Positions 19,101-27,078 of a stretch of DNA of 64,000 nt are shown here, one piece after another. The notes under the pieces were generated by a model, which saw only the letters and a program-made list of their open reading frames with translations, was not told where the DNA came from and ran no database searches. Made by a program: the position numbers and the translations under genes. Each line of letters begins with the position of its first letter. Position 1 is the first letter of the stretch. This DNA is from JAEYXS01 sp943367715 (GTDB lineage Bacteria; Verrucomicrobiota; Verrucomicrobiia; Limisphaerales; JAEYXS01): positions 1 to 64,000 of the forward strand of contig CALRJY020000008.1 of NCBI GenBank assembly GCA_943367715.1, written 5' to 3'.

Positions 19101-19381
19101 GGTTTGCTGCTTTGCAGCACGGCGTTCGCGTGGGCTATCTGGGATTGCCAGAGGGCTTCTTCCACCCGTGCCTGTCCCGCCACGATATGGGCCGAAATTT
19201 CCGCCACTTTCTGGGTTTGCCGGTAGGAATGATGCGCGAGCCAGACGGCGACGATGGCCAGCACGAAAGTGAACAGCAGCACGCCCTTGCCCGCGAGCTG
19301 GGCCCGGCGCAGCTCCCGTTGGATGACCGCACGGCGTGTTTGCAGTTCCGCATCGCCCGGTTGCAATGGCTGTTCTTTCAA
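16163..19381 (-). CDS. Sensor histidine kinase with WD40-like sensor region
   Basis: A protein of 1072 residues. A first membrane helix lies near residues 32-52 (VLLFTFVLAIVAVWLAHH) and a second near 775-800 (LVTLILGGLVLALAMGAL). Between them is a helical stretch (PELRDEAIAALSISDVG), then about 600 residues of WD40-like blades (repeated FSPDGKRIATGTWDGVGVRI, WSPDSEYLAIQHDD). The helix-plus-WD40 arrangement is familiar from PVC-group Ser/Thr kinases. The catalytic part has the H-box LGTLAAGVAHDFNNLL, the N-box LNLIVNAAEAMG, the G1 box VVADNGPGM, the F-box VFEPFFTT and the G2 box GTGLGLSMV. The frame opens with TTG, and no ATG is in frame nearby. It is the first gene of a presumed kinase/regulator/surface-protein operon. 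Confidence 0.88.
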   Translation of the reverse strand: MKEQPLQPGDAELQTRRAVIQRELRRAQLAGKGVLLFTFVLAIVAVWLAHHSYRQTQKVAEISAHIVAGQARVEEALWQSQIAHANAVLQSSKPGARMEALQAISQAAKRRASPELRDEAIAALSISDVGAEETFREFIPETLGAEQRDPTRLSIDPSLKYITRSHRNGTVQCAQFDDGKIIWELPGKGKVVKGPVVWSPDSEYLAIQHDDRLSVHEWKKQKCIFETRCGISPGMHIPVAFSADSSKLFAWVEGVGVIYDLSTGTEVARLPQFERLSHAAFHPKHPWVSLITGKTIEVWNYVTRRRVVTLEGNSLQAFFNHHAWRDDGLALAAAGQNREVYLWDATTFEDEVVRWHILRGHTLPVIYVAFSHSGDTLVSSSLSRETLWWSPYPWLGQSLRHLSHGYGVQFGPDDQKLALLRPSQGVSLRVVANRPVMQRLAGPVGIGAQLSDGRFSPDSRWLACVNMDGLFVWDMTLNWVVARGKAVDGRSVLFHPNGREIITSGTSGVRRWPWLVTTNAEGKIEGQLGEPTLVSVPPETKPIKVAIDRPGNRLLVGGNNGSAYLYDLEKETPPLVFSGQRGLDTLAFSPDGKRIATGTWDGVGVRIWDAATGKTLQQIPSLDADVGYTADGQWLVISSVSGHSFWHTSSNAVLKTFSREEGEQNVGRMAFLPDGKTVAWNHSFNSVQLVAIDSLQVLANFTVPSERKIEWLRSSPDGRWLAVLAGRVYLYDLQQLDQEMLALGLDWKKPLKASAAWNAPAAPVGPSPSPRFLLGAGSASGSLVTLILGGLVLALAMGALTQRYHRRLLTSYFELETMAARRNEALMRAQAELQHSHKMQALGTLAAGVAHDFNNLLSVIGMSNDLTAERTKGDADLEENAQLVNQSVAQGRAFVRSMLGHSRESAERTSFSVNEAVRETALLLRQQFLQGIQLRLELETPTRKVMCVRSRIDQILLNLIVNAAEAMGDKGELRLSVNQVSMLPASLVLRPKQASAWIEIVVADNGPGMTPEIKARVFEPFFTTKNTINQKGTGLGLSMVRSIAESEGFGLGLETDAGKGTTFRIFIPMTTA

Positions 19382-19524
19382 GACATGGGCAGGCTAGCAA
19401 ACCGGTGAGTTTATGGACAGTGGGCATTTGACGCGCAGGCGGTGATAGCTGGGAGCAGTCGGCACTGAGGAATAAAGTTCCCGTTGCCAAGGGGCGGGTG
19501 GGTGCTTTAGGGTCTGCGGCGGTC

Positions 19525-19600
19525 GGGCGCTTGGCGCAGTGGCTAGCGCAGATGCCTTACACGCATTTGGTCGGGGGTTCGAGTCCCTCAGCGCCCACCA
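19525..19600 (+). tRNA. tRNA-Val(UAC), CCA encoded
   Basis: A full cloverleaf can be drawn. Acceptor stem GGGCGCT/AGCGCCC (7 bp), D stem GCGC/GCGC, anticodon stem GATGC/GCATT with loop CTTACAC (anticodon TAC at 19558-19560), T arm GGGGG-TTCGAGT-CCCTC, discriminator A at 19597 and encoded CCA at 19598-19600. It reads GTA and, by wobble, other Val codons. Confidence 0.96.
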
Positions 19601-19655
19601 TCTTCTTTTTCTGCGCTTCATGGGTGGCAATGGGCGTGTCAAATTCGCTTTGTTC

Positions 19656-19967
19656 TCAAAGGAATATCAGGATGGCGCTCCAGTAAACCAGCAGCAGAGC
19701 AATTTTGCCTCTCAACCACACTTTGTCCGCTGCTTCGAAAACTACCGTGTGACCAATAAATGCGCCGACGCCGAGATAGAAAACGGCGGTCATCACTAGG
19801 TTGTAGGTATACGCCGCATGCTCGCCCGGCTTGGCCTGCCCCATTAGCGCATCGGAATAACCATAGTAGCGATGAACTGCCAGCATGATCAAAAAGGGCA
19901 CGAGCAAAAGAAACCCAGTCCACCGTGACTGGAGAATGGCTTTTAATTTCAGGGTGCTGGCGATCAC
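19656..19967 (-). CDS. Small hypothetical membrane protein
   Basis: A protein of 103 residues from a GTG start. Three hydrophobic segments are visible: FLLLVPFLIMLAVH, LVMTAVFYLGVGAFIG and IALLLVYWSAILIFL. It has a basic N-terminus, so a three-helix inner-membrane protein is likely. No family is recognised. It is a single gene, convergent with the tRNA and divergent from the DUF1592 protein gene. Confidence 0.55.
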   Translation of the reverse strand: MIASTLKLKAILQSRWTGFLLLVPFLIMLAVHRYYGYSDALMGQAKPGEHAAYTYNLVMTAVFYLGVGAFIGHTVVFEAADKVWLRGKIALLLVYWSAILIFL

Positions 19968-20126
19968 AGCTTTGTTTTTACAAGCCGCCGGGTTGGATGA
20001 TTCTCAGCGGCTAATGCAGTTTTAACACAGAATGCCTGGCCGCAAACCACAAAACTCCGGGGCAGAAATCTGACTGGCAATTCTATGCCGCTCTGCGAAG
20101 GTCGATTCATCACTTTGTACCGATCC

Positions 20127-22529
20127 ATGTTTAGCCGAAGTCACATCTGGTTGCTGTTGCTGGGCGTATTGTTTGGCGCTGTTGCTTCGCCTCGGGCGAC
20201 TGCGGCGGCCGATCCCAAGCTCCAACCTTTCTTCAAAGAGCATTGCCTGAAATGCCATGGTCCGGAGAAGCAGAAGGGTGAGTTGCGCCTGGATACGCTT
20301 GCGCCGCCTTCAACCGATAAAAAGAACCAAGAGGTGTGGCGCAAGGTGGTGGAGGCGATCGAGTCGGGCGACATGCCACCGAAGAAAGAAGCGCGTCCGG
20401 CTGCTGCTGAAGTGGCGCAAGCCTTGCACAGTATCAGTGATTCGCTCGCCAAGGCACCAGGAGCGCGTCCGCTGGCGCTCCGGCGCATGAACCGCGTGGA
20501 GTATGAGAACACGCTGCATGACTTGCTGGGTATCGATATCCCACTCGCGGATCTCTTGCCTGAAGACGGCAGCGTGCAAGGCTTCGACAATGTGGCCGAT
20601 GGACTCAGCATCTCGCCGATCTTGATGGAGCGTTATCTGGAGGCGGCGGATGTGGCGTTTGAATCTGTGATCCGCCGCATCAAGCCCTTGCCGCCCGAGG
20701 CCCGGCGCGCGGTGATGATGCAGAACAAGGACAACATCGATTCCGTGGACAAGAAAAAGGGCGGCACGATCGAAGTGGAGAATTCCTTCGTGAAGTTCGC
20801 GCCCGGCTGGCCGCCGGCACGCTTAGATTCCGCGCATCCGATCGAAGAGGGGATTTACCGTTGCCGCATCGCCGCGTGGCCGCATGAGCCGGGCGCACGA
20901 ACCTTGGCGGTCGCTATATATGTCGGGCCGTTGTTCGGTCCGGGCAAGCTGCGTCCGATGGGCGTATTCGATGTCACGGGCACACCGGCGGAGCCGCGTA
21001 TCATCGAGTTCACGGCGCACCTGATGGAGGGTGAGGCCATGCACATCGTGCCGCGCATCTATCCAGAACACATCACGTATCGCGACAAACACGAGGCGCG
21101 TCCCGGCATCGGTCTTGTGTGGGCCGAGACGTATGGGCCGCTGGACCAAGATTTTCCGTCACCTGCGCAACGCCGGCTCTTCGGCGACAGCCCGACGATC
21201 TCCATGGTGGAGGGTGACCCCTTCTACATGCGGCATCGCAAAGGCATGAAGAAGAGCACGGTCGAGTCCTCGCAACCGGCCATCGATGCCGAGCGCATCA
21301 TCCGGGACTTCGCCCCACGCGCCTTCCGTCGTCCGGTGGAGAAAGCGGTGGTCGATTCCTTCGTGAAACTCACGCTGGACCGTTTGACCGAAGGTCGCAC
21401 CTTTGAGCAATCCATCCGCGCCGGTGTCTCCGCCATCCTGTGCTCGCCTTACTTCCTGTTGTTGAATCGCGAATCAGTGGTGGACGATTACACCGTCGCC
21501 TCACGCCTTTCCTACTTCCTCTGGTCCACGCTGCCGGATGAGCAACTCATGCAATTGGCTGCCAAAGGCCAGCTTAAGAACGCCAAGGTGCTGCACGCCC
21601 AGGTGGAACGCATGATCAACGACCCGCGTCGCCAGCGTTTCGTGGAGAACTTCACGGGCCAATGGTTGAACCTGCGCGATATCGAATTCACCACGCCCGA
21701 TGCGAAGCTGTATCCGGAATTCGAACCTTTGTTACAGGAAGCGATGCTGGGCGAATCTCGCGGTTTCTTTACCCACATCCTGACGAATGATTTGAGCGTC
21801 GCTAATTTCATCGACTCCGATTTCACAATATTGAACGAACGCCTCGCGCGCCATTACGGCATTCCGGAGGTGAAGGGGCATGAAAACTTCCGCGTGGTGC
21901 CCCTGCCGAAGGACAGCATCCGTGGCGGTGTGCTGGCGCAAGCCGCGGTCTTGAAGGTCACCGCGAACGGCACGACTACTTCACCCATCCTGCGCGGTGC
22001 GTGGGTGCTGAACAAGATCATGGGGCAACCCTCACCACCGCCTCCTGCTGGTGTGCCTGCCGTGGAACCGGACATCCGTGGCGCCACCACGATCCGTGCA
22101 CAATTGGACAAGCATCGCGCAGATGAATCCTGTGCCCGCTGCCATGTGCGCATCGATCCGCCGGGCTTCGCGATGGAAGTGTTTGATCCCATCGGCGGCA
22201 ATCGCGAACGGTATCGCTCCTTGGGCGAAGGCGAGAAAGTCAAAGACCAGCGCTACAAACTGGGCTTGAAGATCGAGACTGACGGAACCACACCCGATGG
22301 CAAAGCCTTCGCCAATTTCATCGAATACCGTGAGTTGCTCCTCGCTGATCGTGAACGTATCGCTCGCGCCATCGCGGCGAAACTGCTCGTTTACGCCACT
22401 GGCCGCCCGGTCACTGCGGCTGATCGCACGGCCTTGGATAACATCGTGACCGCGTCGCAAAAAAAAGACCTCGGGCTGCGATCCATGATCCACGCCGTGG
22501 TGGACAGCGAACTCTTTCAGCAACCTTAA
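20127..22529 (+). CDS. Secreted cytochrome-c/DUF1587-DUF1592-type (PSD family) protein
   Basis: A protein of 800 residues. The ATG at 20127 begins a signal peptide (HIWLLLLGVLFGAVASPRATA); the longer frame from 20085 adds 14 residues before it. The N-terminal haem site is CLKCHG with the PVC-type context FKEHCLKCHGPEKQKGELRL. DUF1587 (RRMNRVEYENTLHDLLGID), DUF1595, DUF1592 (YTVASRLSYFLWSTLPDEQL), DUF1588 (with a second haem-like site, CARCH) and DUF1585 (RAIAAKLLVYATGRPV) follow. Such proteins are abundant in Planctomycetes and Verrucomicrobia and nearly always pair with a DUF1552 protein, as here (7 bases apart). A role in extracytoplasmic oxidation or polysaccharide handling has been suggested for the families but is not established. 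Confidence 0.93.
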   Translation: MFSRSHIWLLLLGVLFGAVASPRATAAADPKLQPFFKEHCLKCHGPEKQKGELRLDTLAPPSTDKKNQEVWRKVVEAIESGDMPPKKEARPAAAEVAQALHSISDSLAKAPGARPLALRRMNRVEYENTLHDLLGIDIPLADLLPEDGSVQGFDNVADGLSISPILMERYLEAADVAFESVIRRIKPLPPEARRAVMMQNKDNIDSVDKKKGGTIEVENSFVKFAPGWPPARLDSAHPIEEGIYRCRIAAWPHEPGARTLAVAIYVGPLFGPGKLRPMGVFDVTGTPAEPRIIEFTAHLMEGEAMHIVPRIYPEHITYRDKHEARPGIGLVWAETYGPLDQDFPSPAQRRLFGDSPTISMVEGDPFYMRHRKGMKKSTVESSQPAIDAERIIRDFAPRAFRRPVEKAVVDSFVKLTLDRLTEGRTFEQSIRAGVSAILCSPYFLLLNRESVVDDYTVASRLSYFLWSTLPDEQLMQLAAKGQLKNAKVLHAQVERMINDPRRQRFVENFTGQWLNLRDIEFTTPDAKLYPEFEPLLQEAMLGESRGFFTHILTNDLSVANFIDSDFTILNERLARHYGIPEVKGHENFRVVPLPKDSIRGGVLAQAAVLKVTANGTTTSPILRGAWVLNKIMGQPSPPPPAGVPAVEPDIRGATTIRAQLDKHRADESCARCHVRIDPPGFAMEVFDPIGGNRERYRSLGEGEKVKDQRYKLGLKIETDGTTPDGKAFANFIEYRELLLADRERIARAIAAKLLVYATGRPVTAADRTALDNIVTASQKKDLGLRSMIHAVVDSELFQQP

Positions 22530-22536
22530 GCTTATC

Positions 22537-23805
22537 ATGAAATCCACTGCCTTGAATCGCCGCACGTTCCTTCGCGCCACGGGTATCGCGCTGGGCCTGC
22601 CGTTGCTGGAGAGCATGATGCCCACATCCGCTCGCGCCGTGGCCGTGCCCGATGTGCGCCGCATGGTGACGATCTGTGCGCCCTTGGGCATCCACACGCC
22701 GTTCCTGGTGCCGCAAAAGGCGGGCAAGGATTACGAGGTCACCTCTTACTTGGAGCCGCTGCAGCCGTTGCGGAACAAGTTCACCGTTCTCTCCGGCTTG
22801 GCGCATCCAGACGTGGATGGCGGCCATTCGGCGGAACAAAGTTTTCTCACGGGCGCAGCACATCCAGGCCAGCCGAGCTTCAAGAATACGATCTCCGTGG
22901 ACCAGTACGCGGCGGAACGCATCGGGCATCAGACGCGCGTGAGTTCCATCGTCCTCTCGGCGAATGGCGCGGGCTTGTCCTATACGCGCTCGGGCGTTCG
23001 CATCCCGCCAGAGATGCGGCCCTCGAAACTCTTCGCCCGCCTCTTCCTCGAAGGCACGAAACAGGAGAAGGCCTCGCAGATGCGTCGCATCAAGGACGGC
23101 CAGAGCATCATGGACTTGGTCAAGGAACAGACCGGTCAGATGAACCGCTTCCTCGGGCGCGAAGATGTGCAGACGCTGGATCAATATTTCACGAGCGTGC
23201 GGGAATTGGAGCAACGCCTCGTCAAGGCCGAGGAATGGGCGAAGCTGCCCAAGCCCAAGGTGGAACAGAAGCCGCCCACGGACATCGAGGATCGTGCGGA
23301 TTTCACCGGGCGTATGCGCCTGTTCTACGATCTGATGTTCCTCGCCATCCAGACGGATTCATCCCGCCTCATCACCTTTTGTGGTGCGGGTGGAAACGAA
23401 GTCGTGTCCCTGCAAGGCGTGGATGATGGCTGGCACAATCTCAGCCATCACGGCAAAGATCCAGAGAAGCTCAAGAAGCTCGCCATCATCGAGAAAGAAG
23501 AGATGCGGCTCTTCGGCGAATTCATGCAGAAGCTCGAGTCTGTCCGCGAAGGTGAGCACACTTTGCTGGATCAAACCACGATCATGCTGGGCTCCAACCT
23601 TGGCAACGCCTCCAGCCATAATAATACGAATCTGCCGATGATCACGGCGGGAGGCCGGTTCCAGCATGGCCAGCATCTGGCTTTCAATGCGGATAATCCG
23701 CCACCCTTGTGCAATCTGTTCGTGTCCTATCTGCAACACTTGGGCTTGGAAGTGGATGCCTTCGCGACGGGCTCAAAGCCACTGGATGGATTGAAGCGGG
23801 CATAG
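22537..23805 (+). CDS. DUF1552 family Tat-exported protein
   Basis: A protein of 422 residues. The N-terminus has a twin-arginine signal (LNRRTFLRATGIALGLPLLE). The rest matches DUF1552: GVRIPPEMRPSKLFARLF, LVKEQTGQMNRFLGREDVQ, LVKAEEWAKLPKP, NASSHNNTNLPMITAGG. Tat export implies a folded, possibly cofactor-bearing protein in the periplasm. It is translationally close to the cytochrome/DUF1592 gene, and the two are expected to act together. A 10-bp stem-loop follows at 23808. Confidence 0.93.
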   Translation: MKSTALNRRTFLRATGIALGLPLLESMMPTSARAVAVPDVRRMVTICAPLGIHTPFLVPQKAGKDYEVTSYLEPLQPLRNKFTVLSGLAHPDVDGGHSAEQSFLTGAAHPGQPSFKNTISVDQYAAERIGHQTRVSSIVLSANGAGLSYTRSGVRIPPEMRPSKLFARLFLEGTKQEKASQMRRIKDGQSIMDLVKEQTGQMNRFLGREDVQTLDQYFTSVRELEQRLVKAEEWAKLPKPKVEQKPPTDIEDRADFTGRMRLFYDLMFLAIQTDSSRLITFCGAGGNEVVSLQGVDDGWHNLSHHGKDPEKLKKLAIIEKEEMRLFGEFMQKLESVREGEHTLLDQTTIMLGSNLGNASSHNNTNLPMITAGGRFQHGQHLAFNADNPPPLCNLFVSYLQHLGLEVDAFATGSKPLDGLKRA

Positions 23806-23807
23806 AA

Positions 23808-23834
23808 AACGCGCTCCCATCATAGGAGCGCGTT
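23808..23834. terminator. Stem-loop between convergent genes, probable bidirectional terminator
   Basis: A perfect 10-bp stem AACGCGCTCC/GGAGCGCGTT with a 7-base loop, located 3 bases after the DUF1552 stop. Read on the minus strand it is followed by a short T-rich stretch (TTTTCT), so it best serves the minus-strand gene ending at 23865, but its position suits both. Confidence 0.7.
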
Positions 23835-23864
23835 CGGTTGGTTGGGGTTGTGGGTCTGGGCTAA

Positions 23865-24506
23865 TTAACGGATTTCAATACGTTCGCGTTCGATCGTTTT
23901 GGATTCCGGCACGAGGAAGGATTCGGAAGGATCAAGCACCATGACGGTGGTGATCTTTTCCTTCACGCCGACCTTGGCTTCGTCATGGAGACAGACGATG
24001 TCGCCAGACTTCAGGGTTTGCACCTTCACGATCTCATCGCCTCTACGGACGATCAGGTTTTCACCCACAGCAATGGGTTGGCCATTCACGACGAGCGTGG
24101 TCTCATTCACCTGGCTGACGCGCGCATGCTTGTGCGGACAATCCTTATCGTGGAATGAAACCTTTTCGCGAACGATGGTCTGTTCCTTCACCGCGACGGT
24201 GGGCGTCTTGCTGGTGGAGAGGATGGCTATGCCGGCGATCTCACCGGAGCCGATATCGCCCTTGCCACGATCATCGAGGCAGACGGTGTCGCCGACCTTG
24301 ACGTCGCTGATTTTGGCTTGAACGCCGCCTTTCAGCACGCGAGTGGTTTTGCCGACTTTGTAGGGTTTGTCATCCACGGAAATCATTTCCGCAGTGACGA
24401 CAGAAACCTTGCCATGCGGCTTTTTGCAGTCGGCGTCATGGTCGGCGCGGGCCACAGTAGCGGACATAAGTCCGGCAAGGATCAGGGTATAGATGGTTGT
24501 TTTCAT
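23865..24506 (-). CDS. Hypothetical secreted protein with an internal duplication
   Basis: A protein of 213 residues. The ATG at 24506 gives a signal peptide (MKTTIYTLILAGLMSATVARA). The mature protein is two copies of a beta-rich module of about 75 residues. Each opens with a Lys/His-rich Cys segment (DADCKKPHGKVS and DKDCPHKHARVS), continues through a predicted barrel (VGKTTRVLKGG..; VGENLIVRRGD..) and closes with GDTVCLDD or GDIVCLHD. Cys and His residues recur at equivalent places in both copies, so metal binding is possible. The frame extends to 24572, but without a signal-like start. No family assignment. Confidence 0.65.
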   Translation of the reverse strand: MKTTIYTLILAGLMSATVARADHDADCKKPHGKVSVVTAEMISVDDKPYKVGKTTRVLKGGVQAKISDVKVGDTVCLDDRGKGDIGSGEIAGIAILSTSKTPTVAVKEQTIVREKVSFHDKDCPHKHARVSQVNETTLVVNGQPIAVGENLIVRRGDEIVKVQTLKSGDIVCLHDEAKVGVKEKITTVMVLDPSESFLVPESKTIERERIEIR

Positions 24507-24817
24507 AATCTGTTTCTTCAGCGCATGGGATGTGCCAGAAGTGGCGTAAGCGAAAAGGTTGTTCCACGCCAAACACTTACAGAAAGAGTGGGGATGGCCG
24601 AAAGGCCCTAGCGGAGGGTGTTGGACATGAAAATTGCATCTAACACCTGTGCACTTTACGGGGGAATTGGCTGATTTAGCCCAATATCTCGAAGAATCGG
24701 TGGTTTTCAGCGCACTCCCGTAGCAAGTGGTTGAAGCTGTGCTATCTTCGGGCGTTCCGGCGGCGTTGACTTCGGGGGCGAGGGCTTTCTATCGTCGGTG
24801 CAACAAAGCTGATTTGC
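24507..24817. other. Divergent intergenic region (311 bases)
   Basis: Lies between the minus-strand secreted protein and the plus-strand ketosynthase, so it should hold two outward promoters. I see no clear -35/-10 pair, palindrome or riboswitch, and no gene. Confidence 0.5.
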
Positions 24818-26065
24818 ATGCTGTTATTTCGCACACGATCATCCGCACCAACGCCACGCCATCGGGTGGTGGTCACGGGCATGGGCATGGTGACGGGATT
24901 GGGTGCAGGCAAGGAGATCAACGAGGCGGGTTTTCGCGAGGGGAAAACGGCTTTTTCGCCGGTAACTTTCTTTGATGTTTCCAAGCAACGAGTGAAGACA
25001 GCGGCACAGGCGATTGTGCCGGAGCAAAGTCCCAGTAAGCGCATCGCGACGAAACAATGGCGGCGGATGGACCGGGCTTCGCGGTTATTGTTCATCGCGG
25101 CGGAAGAGGCGTGGGCGCAAGCGGGATGGCAGAGCGGAGAGCGCTTGCCGATGGTGCTGGGGACGACGAGTGGGGGGATGAATCTGGGCGAGGCATTTTA
25201 TCGGCAAGCCATCACGACACCGGAGAAGTCCCACGGACAGGCCACGCGGGTGGTGCAGTATCAGGCGCAGCGGCAGGTGCTGGACATCGCGGAGGCATTG
25301 GGGTTTTCCGGGCCGGTGACCTTGATCGCGAATGCGTGCGCCTCGGGCGGTAATGCCATCGGGCAGGCATTTGAGATGATCCGGTATGGTGATGCTGAGC
25401 GTGTGTTGACGGGCGGCTACGATGGTTTGTGCCAGTTGGTGTTTTCAGGATTTGATTCCTTGCAGGCGCTTTCAACTACGACGTGCCGACCGTTTGATGC
25501 GCAGCGTGATGGGCTGGCATTGGGTGAGGGTGCGGCAGTGCTCACGTTGGAATCGTTAGAATCGGCAGAGGCGCGTGGCGCGAAGATTTTAGGCGAGGTG
25601 GTGGGTTATGGTGCGGCGACGGATTCGCATCATCTCACGCAGCCGCATCCGCGAGGGGATGCGGCGCTGAAATCAATGGAAGAAGCCACACGAGTGGCGG
25701 GCATCACGCCGGAGCAAGTGGGCTATATCAATGCGCATGGCACGGGCACGCCAATGAATGATGGGGCGGAAGCACACGCGATTTCGCGTTGGGCGGGTGA
25801 ACACGCGGCGAAGATGCGGGTGAGCTCCACGAAGGCGAGCATCGGACATCTGCTGGGTGCAGCGGGTTCGGTGGAGGCGGTGATCTGTCTGCAAGCGTTG
25901 CATGGGCAATGGCTGCCACCGATGCGCGGCACGCAGACGGCTGACCCGGCGTGTAAATTTGAATTGGTGCGGGAACCCGCGACGGCAAAGTTTGAGTATG
26001 CGTTGAGCAATTCGTTCGGCTTTGGCGGAGCGAATGCGACAGTCATCTTCCGGAGGTGGTCATGA
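24818..26065 (+). CDS. Beta-ketoacyl-ACP synthase (FabF-type, KS-alpha)
   Basis: A protein of 415 residues. A condensing enzyme with the complete Cys-His-His triad: Cys in LIANACASGGNAIG, His in YINAHGTGTPMNDGAEAHAI, and His in STKASIGHLLGAAGSVEAV. The N-terminal RVVVTGMGMVTGLG is preceded by about 14 basic residues. It ends in an ATGA overlap with the next gene, a second condensing-enzyme homologue lacking the triad, followed by a ketoreductase and an ACP. This arrangement is the minimal set of a type II aromatic/aryl-polyene-like or specialised fatty acid pathway, rather than the usual housekeeping fab cluster. Confidence 0.9.
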   Translation: MLLFRTRSSAPTPRHRVVVTGMGMVTGLGAGKEINEAGFREGKTAFSPVTFFDVSKQRVKTAAQAIVPEQSPSKRIATKQWRRMDRASRLLFIAAEEAWAQAGWQSGERLPMVLGTTSGGMNLGEAFYRQAITTPEKSHGQATRVVQYQAQRQVLDIAEALGFSGPVTLIANACASGGNAIGQAFEMIRYGDAERVLTGGYDGLCQLVFSGFDSLQALSTTTCRPFDAQRDGLALGEGAAVLTLESLESAEARGAKILGEVVGYGAATDSHHLTQPHPRGDAALKSMEEATRVAGITPEQVGYINAHGTGTPMNDGAEAHAISRWAGEHAAKMRVSSTKASIGHLLGAAGSVEAVICLQALHGQWLPPMRGTQTADPACKFELVREPATAKFEYALSNSFGFGGANATVIFRRWS

Positions 26066-27078
26066 ACATTATCGCTGCAGGATGGGGTTCGGTATCGCCC
26101 GCGGGATGGACGGCCGCGGAACTGAGCGCGGCGATGGTGAAGGGAGAGGCGTTGCCGGTGGAAGAATTTGTACGCCAGGGCACGACGAAGACGCTGCGTG
26201 CGCGTAAGGTGCCGAAACCAGCGGCACGACAGGCATATCTGGCGCATCCGCGTTTACGGCGGACCAGCCCGATCAGTTCTTTTGCGATGTCGGCGGCATT
26301 GGAGGCTATCGGTGCGGACCGGGCGTTGATCGAGAAGGGCGAGTTGCGATTGGGCGTGGTATTTTGCGTGATGTCCGGCTGCGTGAATTATTCGCGGCGG
26401 TTTTACGATGAGGTGTTGCGCGAACCCGCCACGGCGAGTCCGCTGGTGTTTCCGGAAACGGTATTCAATGCGCCCGCGAGTCATTTGGCGGCGTTGCTGG
26501 GGGCGACGGGCATCAACTATACACTGGTGGGTGATCCGGGCATGTTCCTCCAAGGGTTGGCACAGGCGGCGCAGTGGCTGCAACGAGGCGTGGTGGATGC
26601 GTGTGTGGTGGTCAGTGCGGAAGAGAGTGACTGGCTGACGGTGGAGGCGAGCGCGCTTTTCGAACCCGGTGTGGTGGTGAGTGAGGGGGCGGGGGCGATC
26701 TATCTAAAGAATGGTGAGGCTGGGGGCGTGGCGCTGGAGGCGGTGACGGATGCGTTTTCGTTCAATGATCGCGCCAGCAAAACACTTGCGGCGGCGCAGA
26801 TGCAGACGGAGCTTTCGCAGACCGGCAGTGCGGACTGGCTATGCGACAGCCGCACGGGCAGTGTGAGAGAAGATTTTGCGGAGAGCGAAGCGTGGTCCAG
26901 TGCGATGATGCCGCGCTGGTCGGTGAAGAAGATTTTGGGCGAAAGCTTCGCGGCAGCGAGTGCGTGGCAATGTGTGCTGGCGTGTGAGCGGATCGCGAGC
27001 CAGTCTGCAAAAGCAGCGCATGTGAGCGTGGTGGGGTGCAATCAACAGGCGATCGGGGCGCGATGGGTGAAGGCATGA
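26062..27078 (+). CDS. Beta-ketoacyl synthase homologue lacking catalytic residues (KS-beta/CLF-like)
   Basis: A protein of 338 residues from the ATG at 26062, which overlaps the KS stop by 4 bases. The fold is recognisable (MNIIAAGWGSVSPAG, FNAPASHLAALLGATGINYTL, VVVSEGAGAIYL). Where a KS has the active-site Cys there is VGDPGMFLQG, the NAHGTGT histidine motif is absent, and the KxxxGH motif appears as VKKILGES. With all three catalytic positions replaced and the gene sitting beside an intact KS, it is most like a chain-length-factor partner. ATGA overlaps on both sides show strict translational coupling with the KS and the ketoreductase. Confidence 0.8.
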   Translation: MNIIAAGWGSVSPAGWTAAELSAAMVKGEALPVEEFVRQGTTKTLRARKVPKPAARQAYLAHPRLRRTSPISSFAMSAALEAIGADRALIEKGELRLGVVFCVMSGCVNYSRRFYDEVLREPATASPLVFPETVFNAPASHLAALLGATGINYTLVGDPGMFLQGLAQAAQWLQRGVVDACVVVSAEESDWLTVEASALFEPGVVVSEGAGAIYLKNGEAGGVALEAVTDAFSFNDRASKTLAAAQMQTELSQTGSADWLCDSRTGSVREDFAESEAWSSAMMPRWSVKKILGESFAAASAWQCVLACERIASQSAKAAHVSVVGCNQQAIGARWVKA

